Part shown: positions 11,323 through 24,072 of the stretch, one piece after another | Layout: each line of letters opens with the position of its first letter | Numbering within the stretch: the stretch's first letter is position 1 | Source: Cryptomeria japonica | Lineage: Eukaryota > Streptophyta > Pinopsida > Cupressales > Cupressaceae | Length of the DNA stretch: 64,000 nt | NCBI RefSeq assembly: GCF_030272615.1 | Contig: NC_081408.1 | Coordinates: forward strand, 302,967,450 to 303,031,449 | Direction: 5' to 3' | Notes under the pieces: model-generated | What the model was told of the DNA's origin: nothing | What the model saw: only the letters and a program-made list of their open reading frames with translations | Databases searched by the model: none | Program-made: the position numbers and the translations under genes

Positions 11323-12874
11323 TAGTCACTATCATATCCAATATAATCATAAAATAGGGTTAGTACATATCCTAATACCATCAAATCATCATAAAGAAAA
11401 CTAAGCTAAATCAATATGGATTATTGATGTACAGAAAGACAAGATGAATCAGGGAGAGGCACTACAAAAAGCATTTCACGTGGAGTCGAAGGACGTGTCA
11501 TGCCAGCGTTACGGGTCACATTAAAAAGTTTACCAAACATAGTTTTTTAATTTTTTTTTTTTTTAAATGGATACCTTGTATCACACATTTGAGGCATGAA
11601 CAAAACATTTATTTGTTTTTACATGTCACAATACATAATTGTATGACACTAACACATTCTATTACAAAAGAAAGACACCCACGTCTTACACTCACTTAAC
11701 AAGGTTCTTCTTAATTTATTCATTTCAATTTTTTTAACCTATTCTAAATCATATGGAATCTTAGTCTTAACTATCAACTACTCTTCAACTTAAATTTTAA
11801 CACATAGGGTGCATTACACTTCCCCCTTGCTTTGTTTTACTAGGTTTCACTTATTTTATTCATCACTATTGTTGTTGACTTGAACAAAACAAATAAAAAT
11901 ATTGATCATTTTCAACATCCAATCCTAATGTTATTTTCTCTTTCTAACATAATTAGGATCACTATATTTTTAAATGCCACTAATGGTATCTTCCTATAAT
12001 TCTAAATTTCTCATGGCCCATTACAAGGATTCCTTATATCTCAAGGGTATACAACCCAATATTCCTTCAATACTTGTAAATTTATACTATCAAAACTTTA
12101 AAACTAAACTGTCTAGCATATTTGACCCATTATTATGGTTTCGATCCTTTTAGATATTATAAATTTTGAATAAGCAATTTTTGTAATTTGATTTGATGAG
12201 AAAGACTTACATTTAACACAGAATTGAATTTATGCCACATCACACATTTTAATTGGCTATATAGTTGACAATGTTAGCACTAACTTGAAATAATTAATGT
12301 ACAACCTTAGTCAACTTGGTTCTTGATGACAATTCACTCCACTCAAATTCCAAAAATTATTGGACTTCATGATATAGTTACCCTCTAATAATTTTTTAGG
12401 TCACTCAATTAATTGAAATGAACACCTTTATCACCTTTCAAATCACAAATTCACTTTATTCTACTATTACCCCTTTGATAAAACCCTTCACTTATCCACA
12501 AATTAAAAAGAAATAAAAATAGGTTCAATTTCTAAATAAATGACACAAGCTTGACTTGTAGGAAATAATACTTAATTATAATCACACTTAAAGGTTGGAC
12601 ACTCTTGAGTCCTAATTATCAAGAATAAAATAAGGACCTTTAAATTTAAAAGTCAAGTATTAAATTCTGTCATATGCCAACATTATGAAATCAACACAAG
12701 TTCAAGTTGAATGGTGTCAATAATGACAAAAAGTTCTTAGAAACTTTATAGTTTAATAGTTTGATCCATGTGGAAAAAAAAGTTTACTTGAATGAGTTAG
12801 TTTTTTTTAAGGTCTAAGAAAAAATGAATAACACTTGCCTTCTCTACTCAAATCATTAGTTCATTGATATCCAT
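11323..12874. other. AT-rich spacer
   Basis: No reading frame, RNA gene or paired repeat is apparent. One GC-richer patch (11455-11515) begins CACTACAAAAAGCATTTC, which looks like a CACTA transposon end; see findings. Confidence 0.5.
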
Positions 12875-13267
12875 TGTTGTAGTCTGCTGGATTTGGGTAT
12901 GTTGTTTTCATTGATGTCAACATATTCCTGTGATTTATTCTGGTGAGCTTGGGAAGATTTTCTGATCCAGTTTGTAGTTCTATGATTATTGGTTCCTGTT
13001 GGTGTTCCTGTCGGTATTCCCTCTGATATATCTCGGTATGATCAGATCCTGTGCTGAGACTTTGGAATGTTGTTTGGGATGATCTTGTGTATCTTCATTT
13101 CAAATGGTTTGTGATTTGGTGACCTACAAGTTATCTTTCTTTGTGACAGTTGTTGATTGGTTGTGTTCTTGAGCTTTGAGATGTTGATCGATGATGATTT
13201 GAAAAGAGGTGTTAGTGCAACTATTACAGATGATTCTAACATGTTTACTGGTGTTTCCTAGTCATTT

Positions 13268-16200
13268 TGTAGTACCCCTCCTCGATTGGCCTCTTTTGTA
13301 TGTTTTGAGTTACTTTACTGAATTATTTGTGGAACATTATTGTATTTTGATTTAGATATTATGCTATGTTATTTCATACTTTATCTAGATTTATGGTGTA
13401 TGATTTTATGTGGTATTTCAATTCTTATGAGTAATGTTATTTTTTATGGATCATTATCATGGACTAACACTTTTCCCTTATATTGTGGTGCGTTATTTAT
13501 ATGTTGTGTGTTTGCAAGTGTATTGGGATGTGAGGGGATGATTTTCCTTCACTCACTCTGATGAGACAGGGAACGTCATGATTCTCCTTCATTAGTGTGT
13601 TTACCGTGTCTGTATATATATTGTCTATATGCATGTGTGGTTCTTTGGTGCAAGACATTGCAGGTACAAGTACCAGGTAGGTACGGGGTATCGACTCCAC
13701 CTAGTTTCACAGGTCTGAGCGTGCCTTATATATATATATATATCTGATGGGAGTGGAGGAGATAGTTGTTGTACCCTAGCTTGACTGTAGTTACACTCAT
13801 GTGAGTGTTGTCAATCAGTTGTGTTTCCCCATCTGGTTGTTATGTGTGTCATGGTGCCTTGGTTTGGTCATTTGAGAGTCGTCATTTGATCTGTCTTGGT
13901 TTTGCATGTTTTCATTTATTTAAATTGTTATTTAATTTAAATGGATGATGCTATCTTGTGTTGGCGTAATCATTTAATTATTATGCTCTATGATTATTGA
14001 TTTATTAAATTGATGAACTGCTAGATTAAATGGTTAAATGGCTTAATTTATTGTGTAAAGTTGCATTGATATTTTTGTGAAATAAATAAATTCCCTAGCC
14101 ATTTAAAAAGGTTAAATACTTATGTTGAAGGAAGTATTTATGGAAAAAGAAATAAATAAAAGCTTCCCTTTTTATTTTTCCATTTTGGCCTTTTTAATTT
14201 AATTATTGGAAAGAATTATTATTTTTGGGGAAAGAAATAAATCTGATTGCCTTTTAGTTTTAAAATATTTAAATTTGATTGGATGAGAACTTTAACCTAG
14301 AAGCTTGGGTTAAAAGATAGTTTTGGGCATCCATTTTAGGCATTGATAGCAGAAGAAGAAGAAGATTTTGGAGAGAAAATTATGGAAAAATTTCTAGAGG
14401 AGTTGGAGATTCGACTTGGTTGCAAGACTGGATTTGCTTCATCTCTTTGCTTGCTAATTGCTTCAAGGTTGGAGGTGTCCTTCTTGTTTTGAATTTGTTT
14501 TTGAAATTTTTAGTTTGCTTCCTATGTGTGGAAATTTATGCAATCTTCCTATAGATATTTCTTGGAATGTTGAAATGGGAGAAAGATTGCTTGATATAGT
14601 TGATTTTGTTATGCCATTAGCATATGGTTGCATTCAGGAAAGGAATTGTTCATTTCTTCTTGTTGTGTGCTATTTGTTCATAGCAAACAACTTCTTGATT
14701 TACCTCTTCTTTTGAAAGAAAAAAATTTAGTTTGTGTTTGTTGGGTGCATCCTTGTTTCTATATTGTCAAGAATTGGCTAGGTATTCTTTCCAGTGTGTT
14801 TATTTCACCATCTACCTTGTTGGTAAACTCCTCCCTGAAATTTTGGAAATTGGCACTGTATGTGTGTGCCCATGAAATAACTTTGGAAATGGAATGTCCC
14901 TTGTGGTTATTGATTTTGTGTCTTTTTGGTTTTAGAATGCTTGGAGGCATGTTTCTTGTGCCTCTCTTGTGGACTTTACCACTCTCGTGATAGGCTTTCC
15001 TCATCACGTGGGTCGGTAGTGTTTGCTACCCACAGATAGTAGAACTACCAATCGATAGTACCGCTACCGATTGGTAGTGGGCAGTACAACTACTAGTTGG
15101 TAGTGGGCACTGCTGGTCGGCAGTACCACTACTGGTTGATAGCAGTGCTACCGGTTGGTAGCGGCAGCCATTGGTCGGTAGGGCTATTACTAGTGGTAGC
15201 AGCACTACTGGTAGGTAGTGTCTATTACCCCCAACAATAGCACAACCGTGGGTTGGTTTGACCCCCGCTTAGCTTTGAGCCCTCACCGGTCTCCAAACTG
15301 ATCAGTGCTAAGAATTTAAATTTTATAATGGAATGTTTAAAGTGGTATTACGTGATGTAATGTGATTTTTATGTGATTTTTATTATGTGGTTAATAAATT
15401 TATCAATGAAAATTAAGGAATGAATTAGAGATTCAAATTGGTAGTTTTGGATATATTCTGAAAATGATTTAAATGCCTGTTGGAATTCATGTTAGAACCG
15501 GTTGAATGTATAATGTGGATTTCATTTCTGATGGAGCATTGATTTAGGAATTGAATAATGTGACTGCTGCAAGAGTGTTTTATTTCATTTGTTTTCAATC
15601 AATGATGTTGCAAGTGCTTATGATGTTGATATTCTCAAAGATTGTTTGAGTGCAGACTTGATGTATTTAGCTATCCTTGCAAGTGTTTATTGTGATATTT
15701 TGGTTTGTGCTTCAGTCATCCTGTGGTGGTGTAATTGGTACCTTTGACCAAGAGATATATGTTGGCTTCGTTGTCTTAACCATTAGGTGTCTTTGCCTTA
15801 TGGTTAGTCAAGAGTCAGTATGTCCTTGTTGGACCACTTGTTTCTGATAGTGGTGTTATGGTTGTCTGCTTCACCATAGGGTCCTCGGGGAGTGACCATG
15901 CTTGTGTAGTGTCCTTTGAGAGAGTGGCTTTCGCTTGCGGGTTGCACCCAAAGTGGTAGGTATTACGACCCAACAAAATTCAGATAATAACTAGTAATCT
16001 AATGAATTGATTAGGTGGGTAGTATCATAACATTAATAAAGATAATTGTACCTCGTGCATAGGTGAGTGCTAGTACAAGGCTCATAATGTGGCGAGAAGG
16101 CTTGGAATGGAAAACCATCCACCTTGTATTCATGAAAGTCTGGTAGGGTCCGCATAAGACTTAGTTGGAGCAGGAGGTTGGGAAAGGTTACCAGGACAGT

Positions 16201-17014
16201 GAGCCAGGACCTATGGAGGTTGTACAATGGTATCCATCTTAAGCTATGCGATGAGAGTCTCTCATTTGGTTCACTTGTGTTTGTGAAGTTGAGTCACCTA
16301 GATTCTTGTGGAGTCTTTTGTGCTATCATGGAGTCATATTGTTTTGTCGACCATGTCATGCTTATGCTTGTTTGAGGGTCCTCAGCTATCTCCTAGCATG
16401 GTGGGGTGATTCCATTTGGGAATTACATGGTCGGGTGGTAGTGCCACTTCCCATTGGATGTTTGGATTTGTACCTTCATGTGAGGAATGGCTTCGGGAGT
16501 GGTCCTGTAGTTCGTGGCTCATGCTTCATCTCATGTTTTGAATATTATTGGTAATTGTAGACCTAAGTGGTCATTGCATCATTGTAATATTGATCTTATG
16601 TAACCTTGTAATTGTATGAAATCTATCCCTTATGTTTATTGAGAAGCTATGTATTGGAAGAGCAATGTAATCCTATGTTTGGATATTTTTATCAGTTTCC
16701 TTGATGATGTTAGTAAATGCTTATTGAAGTGGAAATTATGTTGTATCCTTTCAATCTTTCTATGATGAATCTTTACTTGCTTATGGATTAATTGTGATCA
16801 TTGAGTTAATGATGCATGTGTGGATTTATGATTTTGTGGAATTTATTCTTGAAGTTAATTCTTCATTGGTAACCCTTAAGGAATTCTTGTGTAAGACTTC
16901 CGCTTGTGTTATTGTGCATGTTGTGTAAATGCACTTATGATGTTTATACTTAAAAAAAAAATTGTTTCACCCTTGTTGTGGGTTTTCCTTTGGGGTTCCT
17001 AGTGGGGCATTACA
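13268..17014 (+). mobile_element. probable solo LTR L1 (3.75 kb), TSD CATTT
   Basis: The insert starts TGTAGTACCCC and ends GGGGCATTACA, with the 5-bp duplication CATTT at 13263-13267 and 17015-17019. The flanking copia LTR rejoins cleanly when the insert is removed. L2 at 42965 has the same ends, similar length and shared internal blocks such as GTCTGAGCGTG (13710-13720, 43486-43496). No primer site, purine tract, gag or pol is visible, so a solo LTR of a long-LTR gypsy family is the simplest reading. The short frames inside (for example 14458-14990) are not convincing genes. Confidence 0.85.
15011..15230. repeat. degenerate TACCGATTGGTAGT hairpin repeat in L1
   Basis: About 220 bp of repeated GGTCGGTAGT, CTACCGATTGGTAGTGG and similar units. 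Many units are near-palindromes of CTACC and GGTAG. The region is GC-richer than the rest of L1. Confidence 0.75.
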
Positions 17015-17884
17015 CATTTCCTATTTTTTTGGAGATAAACATTGATCGTTTGTGTGATTTTTGGTGATTTCTATGATCCCGTGATGATTTTTGTGTTATG
17101 CGGTATTTCTAGTGGTGTAGCATGTTGTGGTTGATCTTGGCGTGATTTTGAGTGGATGTGATCATTTGGGAATTTGAATTAGGTCCATGCTATGTAATGT
17201 AAATAATAATATTGGTTAGGTGGTCAATCATTGTATCGTGTGATGTAATTTTGTAATTACAAGTTGAGGATTGGGGGTTTAGACAACCTTGTTATCAAGG
17301 TTGATGAATTGTATATATATAGGTTAATTATTTACTTATGTAATTGAGGTGTCGGTATAATGTATGTACTATTAGAGAGAGTTGTATGTGTGAAAAGAGA
17401 TATATCATTCAGTGAAGTGTTGTGGTGAGATTGGTGTTGCAGGGAAGACAACTGTGCTTAATCGAAACTGTCATCAGACATTTGTAGATGCTATCATTGC
17501 AGTTCATTTCTTCCAGATTGTAGTTTGAATCATTCTGTAAGTTAGTGAGACTTCCCTAAGGGTTGTAGCCTTCTGGGCACTTATCTTTTGAGTAGTGAGC
17601 TCTAGGAAGTGTGCCCGAATGTATGTGCATTCCCCATTGTAATATTTTCACATACTACTACAGAGTATCATGTTATTGTAGGTAGATTCCCACTGTGGTT
17701 TTTCCCTTGACCGGGTTTTCCACATCAAAATCTTGGTGTTGTGTGTTGTGTTGTTCATTTTCTTGTCTATTTGTTTATGTAGTTTATCTGTTTATGCTTT
17801 GGTGTTTGATTATCTGATTTCCAGTGAAAACTGATTCACCCCCCCCCCCTCAGTCTTCCTTCTTGATTACTATCTTTGTTAACA

Positions 17885-18661
17885 ATGAGATTTCTTCATA
17901 TTAAAGAATTTTAATACCAACTTTCTTCATCATATGAATTTAACATTTACCCTTTCAAAGTTTAAATTTATGGATAGATGAAAAGATGAGTTTCATAATT
18001 AATCTTTCTGCATTATACTAATGTTTTACTTAGTAAATTCACTATTAGTGCAACTTTTTTATTTTTCTTATGTTGGGGGTATTTATTTTCCTACACATAT
18101 TATTCCAACTTTCTTAGGTTATTAGGAGTGGTTAGTATGATGACACATGGTGCAATAATTCAACTACATGTTTCATTCTCTCTGACTCATGGGTAGTTGA
18201 GTTACACACCCTATTTTGGTTTATTGTTCCACTTCTCATAACCACTATTTTGTCATTACCTAAGTAGGTTATGAAGTACTTGGATTTTTCACCATCTTTT
18301 GGCTTTATGTGCCACCTTTCATAACTCATGACTTATAACTTGTCCTTACACTCTTCTTCTACTCATGATTGTCATACAAATCTTTGTTTTCTACTATGGT
18401 TGTCCAATGATAGTCCTCAACCCCTTATGCCTTTAATAGTTAACTTGAATACCCTCTTTGGTATGATTGTCAATATTAGTATTTAGGTCACTATATTTCA
18501 TTTTTTCTTTCTATTAATCATCATTCTTTGCACTTTGCACACTTTTTTCATGAGGGCTTGATTTGTATGTCATGTTTTATGGCTTCTTTTGTGCCTATTA
18601 TTTTGCACCTATCATTAGCATCTCACCTTCATTATTATCCATGTCATTAGTACACGTTAAA
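17885..18661. other. AT-rich spacer between LTR C and G1
   Basis: Nothing identifiable. It probably continues the spacer on the left of LTR C (11323-12874). Confidence 0.4.
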
Positions 18662-20164
18662 TGTATTGTTGTAAATTGTACACCTTTGTTATTGCACCCA
18701 ATTTCACACTCTTCTATCACCTACTTTAGTCTTTCCCTTTCCTTTATGCATTATAGGACCTTTATTGATTTAAATTAATACTATGGGTCTTATTACACTT
18801 TATTACATAATCACACTCTTATTTGGGCCCTTAATTTTAGATGTGCCCTTTATTATTTTATCTTGATTCATATTTATCATTACCCTAATTTCAACTCTTA
18901 AAGCATATTTTGCATATCGACACATCTTAGTTTGAGCCACCATGTTGGATTTAGCATTACAATCACGTTATCTTGCATCCCTACAAAATTTTAAAAAAGT
19001 TGATAGGCCCATGGCAACCCACTACCTGGTCCTAAACGTTTTTGCTTGAATTTGAGATAATAATAAGGTGGCCTTATCCTATCCAAATCTCTCTCCATGC
19101 AAAAATATATCAAGGCTAAGTCGGCCTAATGGTGATTTTAATTATGAAATCCCTATATAAGACATCCCTCTCAATTAATTTTCATAATCTTATCTTATGA
19201 TAGCATTATCATCAATTCAATAGTATTTCTTCTTCCTCAATAGTAGATCTGAATCAAGGAGAAGAAAACTACATCAAGACATCTTTATATTATGATTTCA
19301 TGATGGATTTTATGTGATTTATCATGTTATTTCATCAACACATAAAGGACTTATCCTAAGAGCATTGCATCACCTATTTAAGGTATAATCATCCCCATTC
19401 AAGCATTTCAATTCCTTGCCCTCGAAAGGAAAGCTTTTCCAATTCAGTTACAATTCAATTTATATTTCAATTAGGGTTAATTCCAAGCCTAGGGTTTTAC
19501 CTAAGCCAAACCCTTATCCACAACCCCCTTTCTTTTCTTCTTTTGTATAGTTATAGGTACCCAGTAGAGCTAGGTAGACCAGAACAACATCGGGACCTAG
19601 AAATAGAGCATCGAGCCAAATTTCACTAGAAAGTGCTTGGGCTAGGGCACTCTAGTCAATATAGTCTAGGATTAGGGATCTTTGAAATGCCATGTTCCTC
19701 TCAAAACAAGTTCAAATTTGATAGGTTTCTTCCAAAATATCTCAAAAATCAAATTTATAGTTTGCATCTCACCACAGTTCCTTAGACCAGGGAGTACAAT
19801 GCCCCAGTCCTATCAATTCAATCTCAGATTTTGGTCATAGGTGCATAGTCAAATTCCCCTATCATTTATGTACCTATTGTGAAGTTTCTATTTTATGATC
19901 AGTTAGCATAATCAATCCAAATTTCTAGTTCATGCATGTAGCTTCTTACCTTAGATTTGACATTCAATTTACATCCTTTCAGTTACATTTTCAACTCAAA
20001 CAAAAGGGGAATAAGACTTCAATAAGCATTAAGCCCTCTTCTTAATATAATTGAGGTTGGATGTATTGATTTTATCTTCCTTTTAATATGATGCATGTGA
20101 AATTTAGGTCATTTACTAGTTTACATAACTATGCTTGTGAAACCCTAATTTTCCAACCATTACA
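18662..20164 (+). repeat. G1 5' LTR
   Basis: It begins TGTATTGTTG, contains CTATATAAG (19153-19161) as a likely TATA box, and ends CCAACCATTACA followed by the primer site. Its sequence is closely matched by 28615-29332 and 37283-37683. For example, CACTCTTATTTGGGCCCTTA occurs in both. Confidence 0.85.
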
Positions 20165-20182
20165 TTTTGGTGAGCCTAACTC
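20165..20182 (+). other. G1 primer-binding site
   Basis: TTTTGGTGAGCCTAACTC directly follows the LTR end, as TTTTGGTGAACCCGACGT does in G2. The similarity of place and sequence supports a primer site. I cannot assign the tRNA with confidence. Confidence 0.6.
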
Positions 20183-20365
20183 TTCTTACACTTGCATATT
20201 TCTAATTTTGAGTTAGATCTAATTTTTAGATTTAGATACATGGATTTCATAGATTTATTTAAAATAAAAATACAAAAAAATATTGTTTTATGCATTTTGT
20301 GTGTTTGTATGCTTTATTACATTACATCATTTCATTGCAATATTAGTTAGCATTTCTTTCCAAAA

Positions 20366-21593
20366 ATGTCAGATTACTCTTTACAAAACTATCATGCCTT
20401 TGATAATTCATTTTCTTATAATGGCTATTCTTTCAAAGAAGTATATAGTGGAGAAGAAATTTTGGAGGAACTTGATGGTTTCCTTTATCCTAAGTCTTCT
20501 AAACCATCCTTTTGCCAAAAGTTAATCAACATAATGTGTAGGCAATTTAGTAGTGATGACCTTGAGATGTTGGATGAAACTCTTGATGAATTCATCTTTC
20601 CCTCTAAATCATCGTCTAAATCTCCAAAAACTCACAAGGATATTATCATGAGTGACAATCCTCTTTACAATCTTTAACTTCTACCAATCCTATTTATAAA
20701 GAATCTTTTGTGATAAAAGAAGTTGATGTGGTTGAAAATCCACTTTATCAATATTTATAATCTAGAGATGAGGCCCTAATGAACCATGATAATTCCTCTC
20801 CTAAATCCTCTCTTGTTCATGAGAATAATTTGGTGCAAGAAAATATTAGTAACACTTATTTTACAAATCTTCTCCTTAAAGATGAAGTTTTGAAAATTGG
20901 TGTTGATCTTTCTCCTAAAATATGTCTCTCCCATAAGAATATCCTAGAGGAATAGGATGATATCATAAATAGCTTTCTTAATGTTACAATGCTTTCCATA
21001 CATTTTGCCTCTCCTAGAGAATAAGTGTAGATGGACATTGCTAATCCTTCTCCCCAAGTTTTTACCACTCATAAACATGTTCATGATGCTCCCTTTTCTA
21101 CATATGATTATAATTTAGCTATTTCTTTCCCACATAGCTCTGATTTACCCTCTTTCAAATTTGGTCCTACTAATGAGGGAACATTGATGCAAGAAGAGGT
21201 TATGATAACTTCCTTCAAAGATCTCCCTCCTAAGGATGAATCTTAGAATGGTGTTTATCCTAAAATGTACCTCCCCATGAGGATCATTTGGCACAAGCAG
21301 ATGATATTATAGCTACCTTTCCTAGTCATACCATACCCTCTTTTAATTTTAATGAATTTCCCACTAGAGATGAAGAATTAGTGAGTTATGTTTGTCCCTC
21401 TCCTAAAGATTTTATTACCCATAAAGATACCTTGGAGAAAGAGGATGAAATCATTATCAATTTCCTTGATGCTCTCCCTTATAAAAATGTATCCTTGAAG
21501 AACAAGGAACTTAATCAAGTCAATACAGTTTATGTTTCTAGTTATTGGAAGGTTAAGCCCAAGAAACCTCCAAACATCTTAAAAGTTGCATGA
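20366..21593 (+). pseudogene. G1 ORF1: acidic repetitive protein, broken
   Basis: It starts at ATG 20366 (MSDYSLQNYHAFDNSFSYN) about 200 bp after the primer site. It continues through several frames broken by stops near 20675, 20757, 20955 and 21244 and by frameshifts, to 21593. It is rich in Asp, Glu, Ser and Pro. It repeats a module of the type SPK-hydrophobic-THKD-LEKEDEIIINFLDALP, with copies near 20905-20975, 21050-21090 and 21397-21480. I do not recognise a gag fold. By position it is the gag equivalent of G1, but its function is unknown. Confidence 0.55.
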
Positions 21594-21937
21594 TACATAT
21601 GTGAATGAGGTTCTATGGAAAGACAACTAGAATAAAAATATGGTTCTGAAATACATCAAACATTTAATGCTTGTGTGAAAAAGAAAGATCCCAATATTCT
21701 CCTCACTTCCCTTCATCAACCCCCCCTCTCATCTTAAGAAATTTTTTGATAAGGGACCTAATCTTTTTGAGAAACTCCATTATATCTTAAGATAATATTT
21801 CCCTTTGGGACTTGATTCAAACTTCACCTTAATACCATATGTTGATTCAAGAAGTCTTACAAAGGGTGGTTCCTCATAATTATTCTAAAACAAATGGTAC
21901 TACATTCTCACAAGATTAACTACCTTCTATAAAGGTT

Positions 21938-22546
21938 ACAAATAGAGATGACCCCCTTATGATTACTCCTCACATTTATGAACAAAGAAAAAGAGGTACC
22001 TTAATAGATAATGGGTCAACACTTAACATTTGTTGTGTTGGCTTATTAGATAAGATAAATTGGGATTATTCTTCTATTAAACCTGATCCTCTTTGTGTTT
22101 GTGGCTTTGATAATGTTCCTAGAGAGTCACTTGGTATAGTCATATTACCTATTAAATTAGGACCTATGACTTTACCTAATCCTATTCATGTCACACCCAA
22201 CCATCTTAATTATAACCTTCTTCTAGGTAGATCATGGATTCATGCTATGAGAGCAGTCCCTTATACTCTTCATCACACAATCAAATTCATATATAAGAAT
22301 GAACTTCACACAATCAAGGATGATCCTAATCCTTATGATTTTGTTCATGATGAAGTAGGATACATTTCTCCCTTTAGTACTATGATTCCTTCAACAACAC
22401 AATCTTCTATGAATGACTCTTCCTTAGCGAGGAATTGGGGTACATTAGACTTTACACTCTCCTTCAATGGGTATAATATCCCTCAATTTAAGAATGAAAC
22501 CTTGAAGGAGCCTTGTGTGTCATTTATTCAAGCTTCTTCTAAATAA
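21938..22546 (+). pseudogene. G1 retropepsin-like domain
   Basis: A 195-residue frame, from ATG 21959 and open slightly upstream, contains GTLIDNGSTLNIC, the retropepsin-type D-x-G site. It is followed by the hydrophobic beta-strand pattern and the LLLGRSWIHAMRAVPYTLHH segment typical of gypsy protease regions in plants. The sequence then runs to a Ser/Thr-rich tail and a stop at 22546. In a complete element, RT would follow; here it does not. It is probably a remnant of a gag-protease polyprotein. Confidence 0.75.
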
Positions 22547-23200
22547 ATTCTGACTTCTCCCTCCAACACATGTCTGGATTCTATCTTTTGTGTTGTTCTT
22601 TTGCAACCTTTCTTTCTTCATTCTGTCCTCTCTTGCTTCTCTAATGCTTTTCTTTTCACTATGTAAGTGGGTCTCAGGTCCCTTAAAACTTGTTTTTCCT
22701 TAATAAAAAACATGTCTTGATGATGATGGGGGATATTTATACTTTAAAACTAAGAATGAATTCTCTCCTATAGACATTTCAACACATATATTTGATTTTG
22801 CACATGGATACAATGGAAAGGGTTTAGGATGTGTGCAAAATAGTTGTGAAGGTCATGAGAAATCCACATCACACTTTTCCAAAGAAGGTCTAGGTTTCTG
22901 AAGTCCTCCTTTTTTAACATCCCCTCCCCCATTGTCTAATACATCTATGTCTTCTTACAATTTCTCATCACAACAAGAGAAAATTTTGTATGAGCTTCTC
23001 AAAGCCAACTTGATTACTCCCCCTTTAAAAAATAAAAGAAAAAATCGTAAGAAAAATTAACACAATCCTTCTTTTTGCAAGTATCATCAAATCCTTGGGT
23101 ATTCCACTAATGAATTTCATGATTTGGCTGATATAATTCAACAAATTATTGTAATTGGTAGTATTCAAATACTAGATTTCAATGCGTTGGACTCTCATCT
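22547..23200 (+). pseudogene. G1 G-patch-like and zinc-knuckle remnants
   Basis: A decayed segment near 22796-22846 reads FAHGYNGKGLG, like the G-patch-like stretch found after protease in some plant gypsy proteins. At 23073-23117 a frame reads FCKYHQILGYSTNEF, a C-x2-H-x4-H-x4-C knuckle with the second His and last Cys replaced. It is preceded by YELLKANLITPP, which matches LLEQNVLTLPP of G2. The knuckle lies after the protease here but before it in G2. Confidence 0.5.
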
Positions 23201-24072
23201 TATTCCTTATATCTTAGTGGCTATTATCTTGCTCCTCATTATATGATATTGGTAGCTTACCTATTTGGGGCTCATTATCATTCATGATGGTACATTTTCA
23301 TACACAATCATACTTTGGTAGAAACATAATAGCATATTTTGTATCTTCTCTTGTCTCTATGTTGGGAGGAAAGAATGATTTAAAATTATCTCTCCTTCTT
23401 AAGATTAAAATTTCCCTTTGTGAACCAGTGTCTTTACTAAGGATCTCTTATTTATAGTAGAGGTGTATATCCCTACTAGGTATCCCCTCCCTCTTCTTGG
23501 AACAAGTAAACCTAATGAGGATCTTATCCTTTCCTTATAAGTACATATCCTTAATTGGACCTATTACATAGTGTTGAAAGTATATAATCATTCATCAAAC
23601 TCTTCTATTTATTGAGTTGTATCTTTTATAATGAACCCTTATATATTGTGATATGCATCCTTGCTAAGGATCTCTTCCTTATTTTAGAAGAGAGTATATT
23701 TTATAAATGATCAATCTTTAGTGTCCTTGTCTCCATGCTTGGGGGAAATAATAATGTTTCAATTCTCTCTCTTTTTCCAAAGATTGTCTTTTCCTTTGTT
23801 GAGTTGCATCTTTCGTAATTTGATGTCATTTCTTGCATAGAATCATCCTTTATATGAGTGCATGTGTGTTCCTTTGTTAGGATCTATTATTATTTTTAAA
23901 TGGTACATCTTTTATGAACAATCTCTCCTCAAGTGAAAGTATGAAATCCTAAGAATCCACTTTTTCCTAAATATAGGAGAAGATGTGCATTCTTAGTCCT
24001 CTTCTCCTTCTAAGATGCTATCTTTATTAAGGATCTTCTTTACTCTTGCAGGTAGATATATTTATGCAAATA
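23201..24072 (+). other. G1 noncoding internal region with iterated motif
   Basis: AT-rich with no coding signal. A motif like TTGCTAAGGATCTCTTCCTT recurs at about 23435, 23661, 23875 and 24024. Purine-rich GCTTGGGGGAAATAAT at 23738 resembles the real purine tract. Confidence 0.5.

Larger units (their letters stand above)
12875..17884 (+). repeat. copia LTR C, split by LTR L1
   Basis: The outer parts, 12875-13267 and 17015-17884, join into a 1.26-kb LTR. It begins TGTTGTAGTCTGC, contains CATTGATGTCAACATATT as in copia D, a TATATATA site near 17312 and the CCCACTGTGGTTTTTCCC block near 17688, and ends after a C-run at GTTAACA 17884. No primer site or purine tract flanks it, so it looks like a solo LTR or a fragment. 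The flanks TCCAT and ATGAG do not form a duplication. Confidence 0.8.

Noticed and set aside
14458-15007. Frames of 82-120 codons in L1, some hydrophobic
   Set aside because: No conserved domain, overlapping on both strands, and no matching frame in L2.
12875-17884. Target duplication for copia LTR C
   Set aside because: Flanks TCCAT and ATGAG do not match at the edges defined by alignment to LTR D.
18132-18778. Short frames in the spacer before G1
   Set aside because: No domain, no start context or splice pattern, and strongly AT-biased composition.
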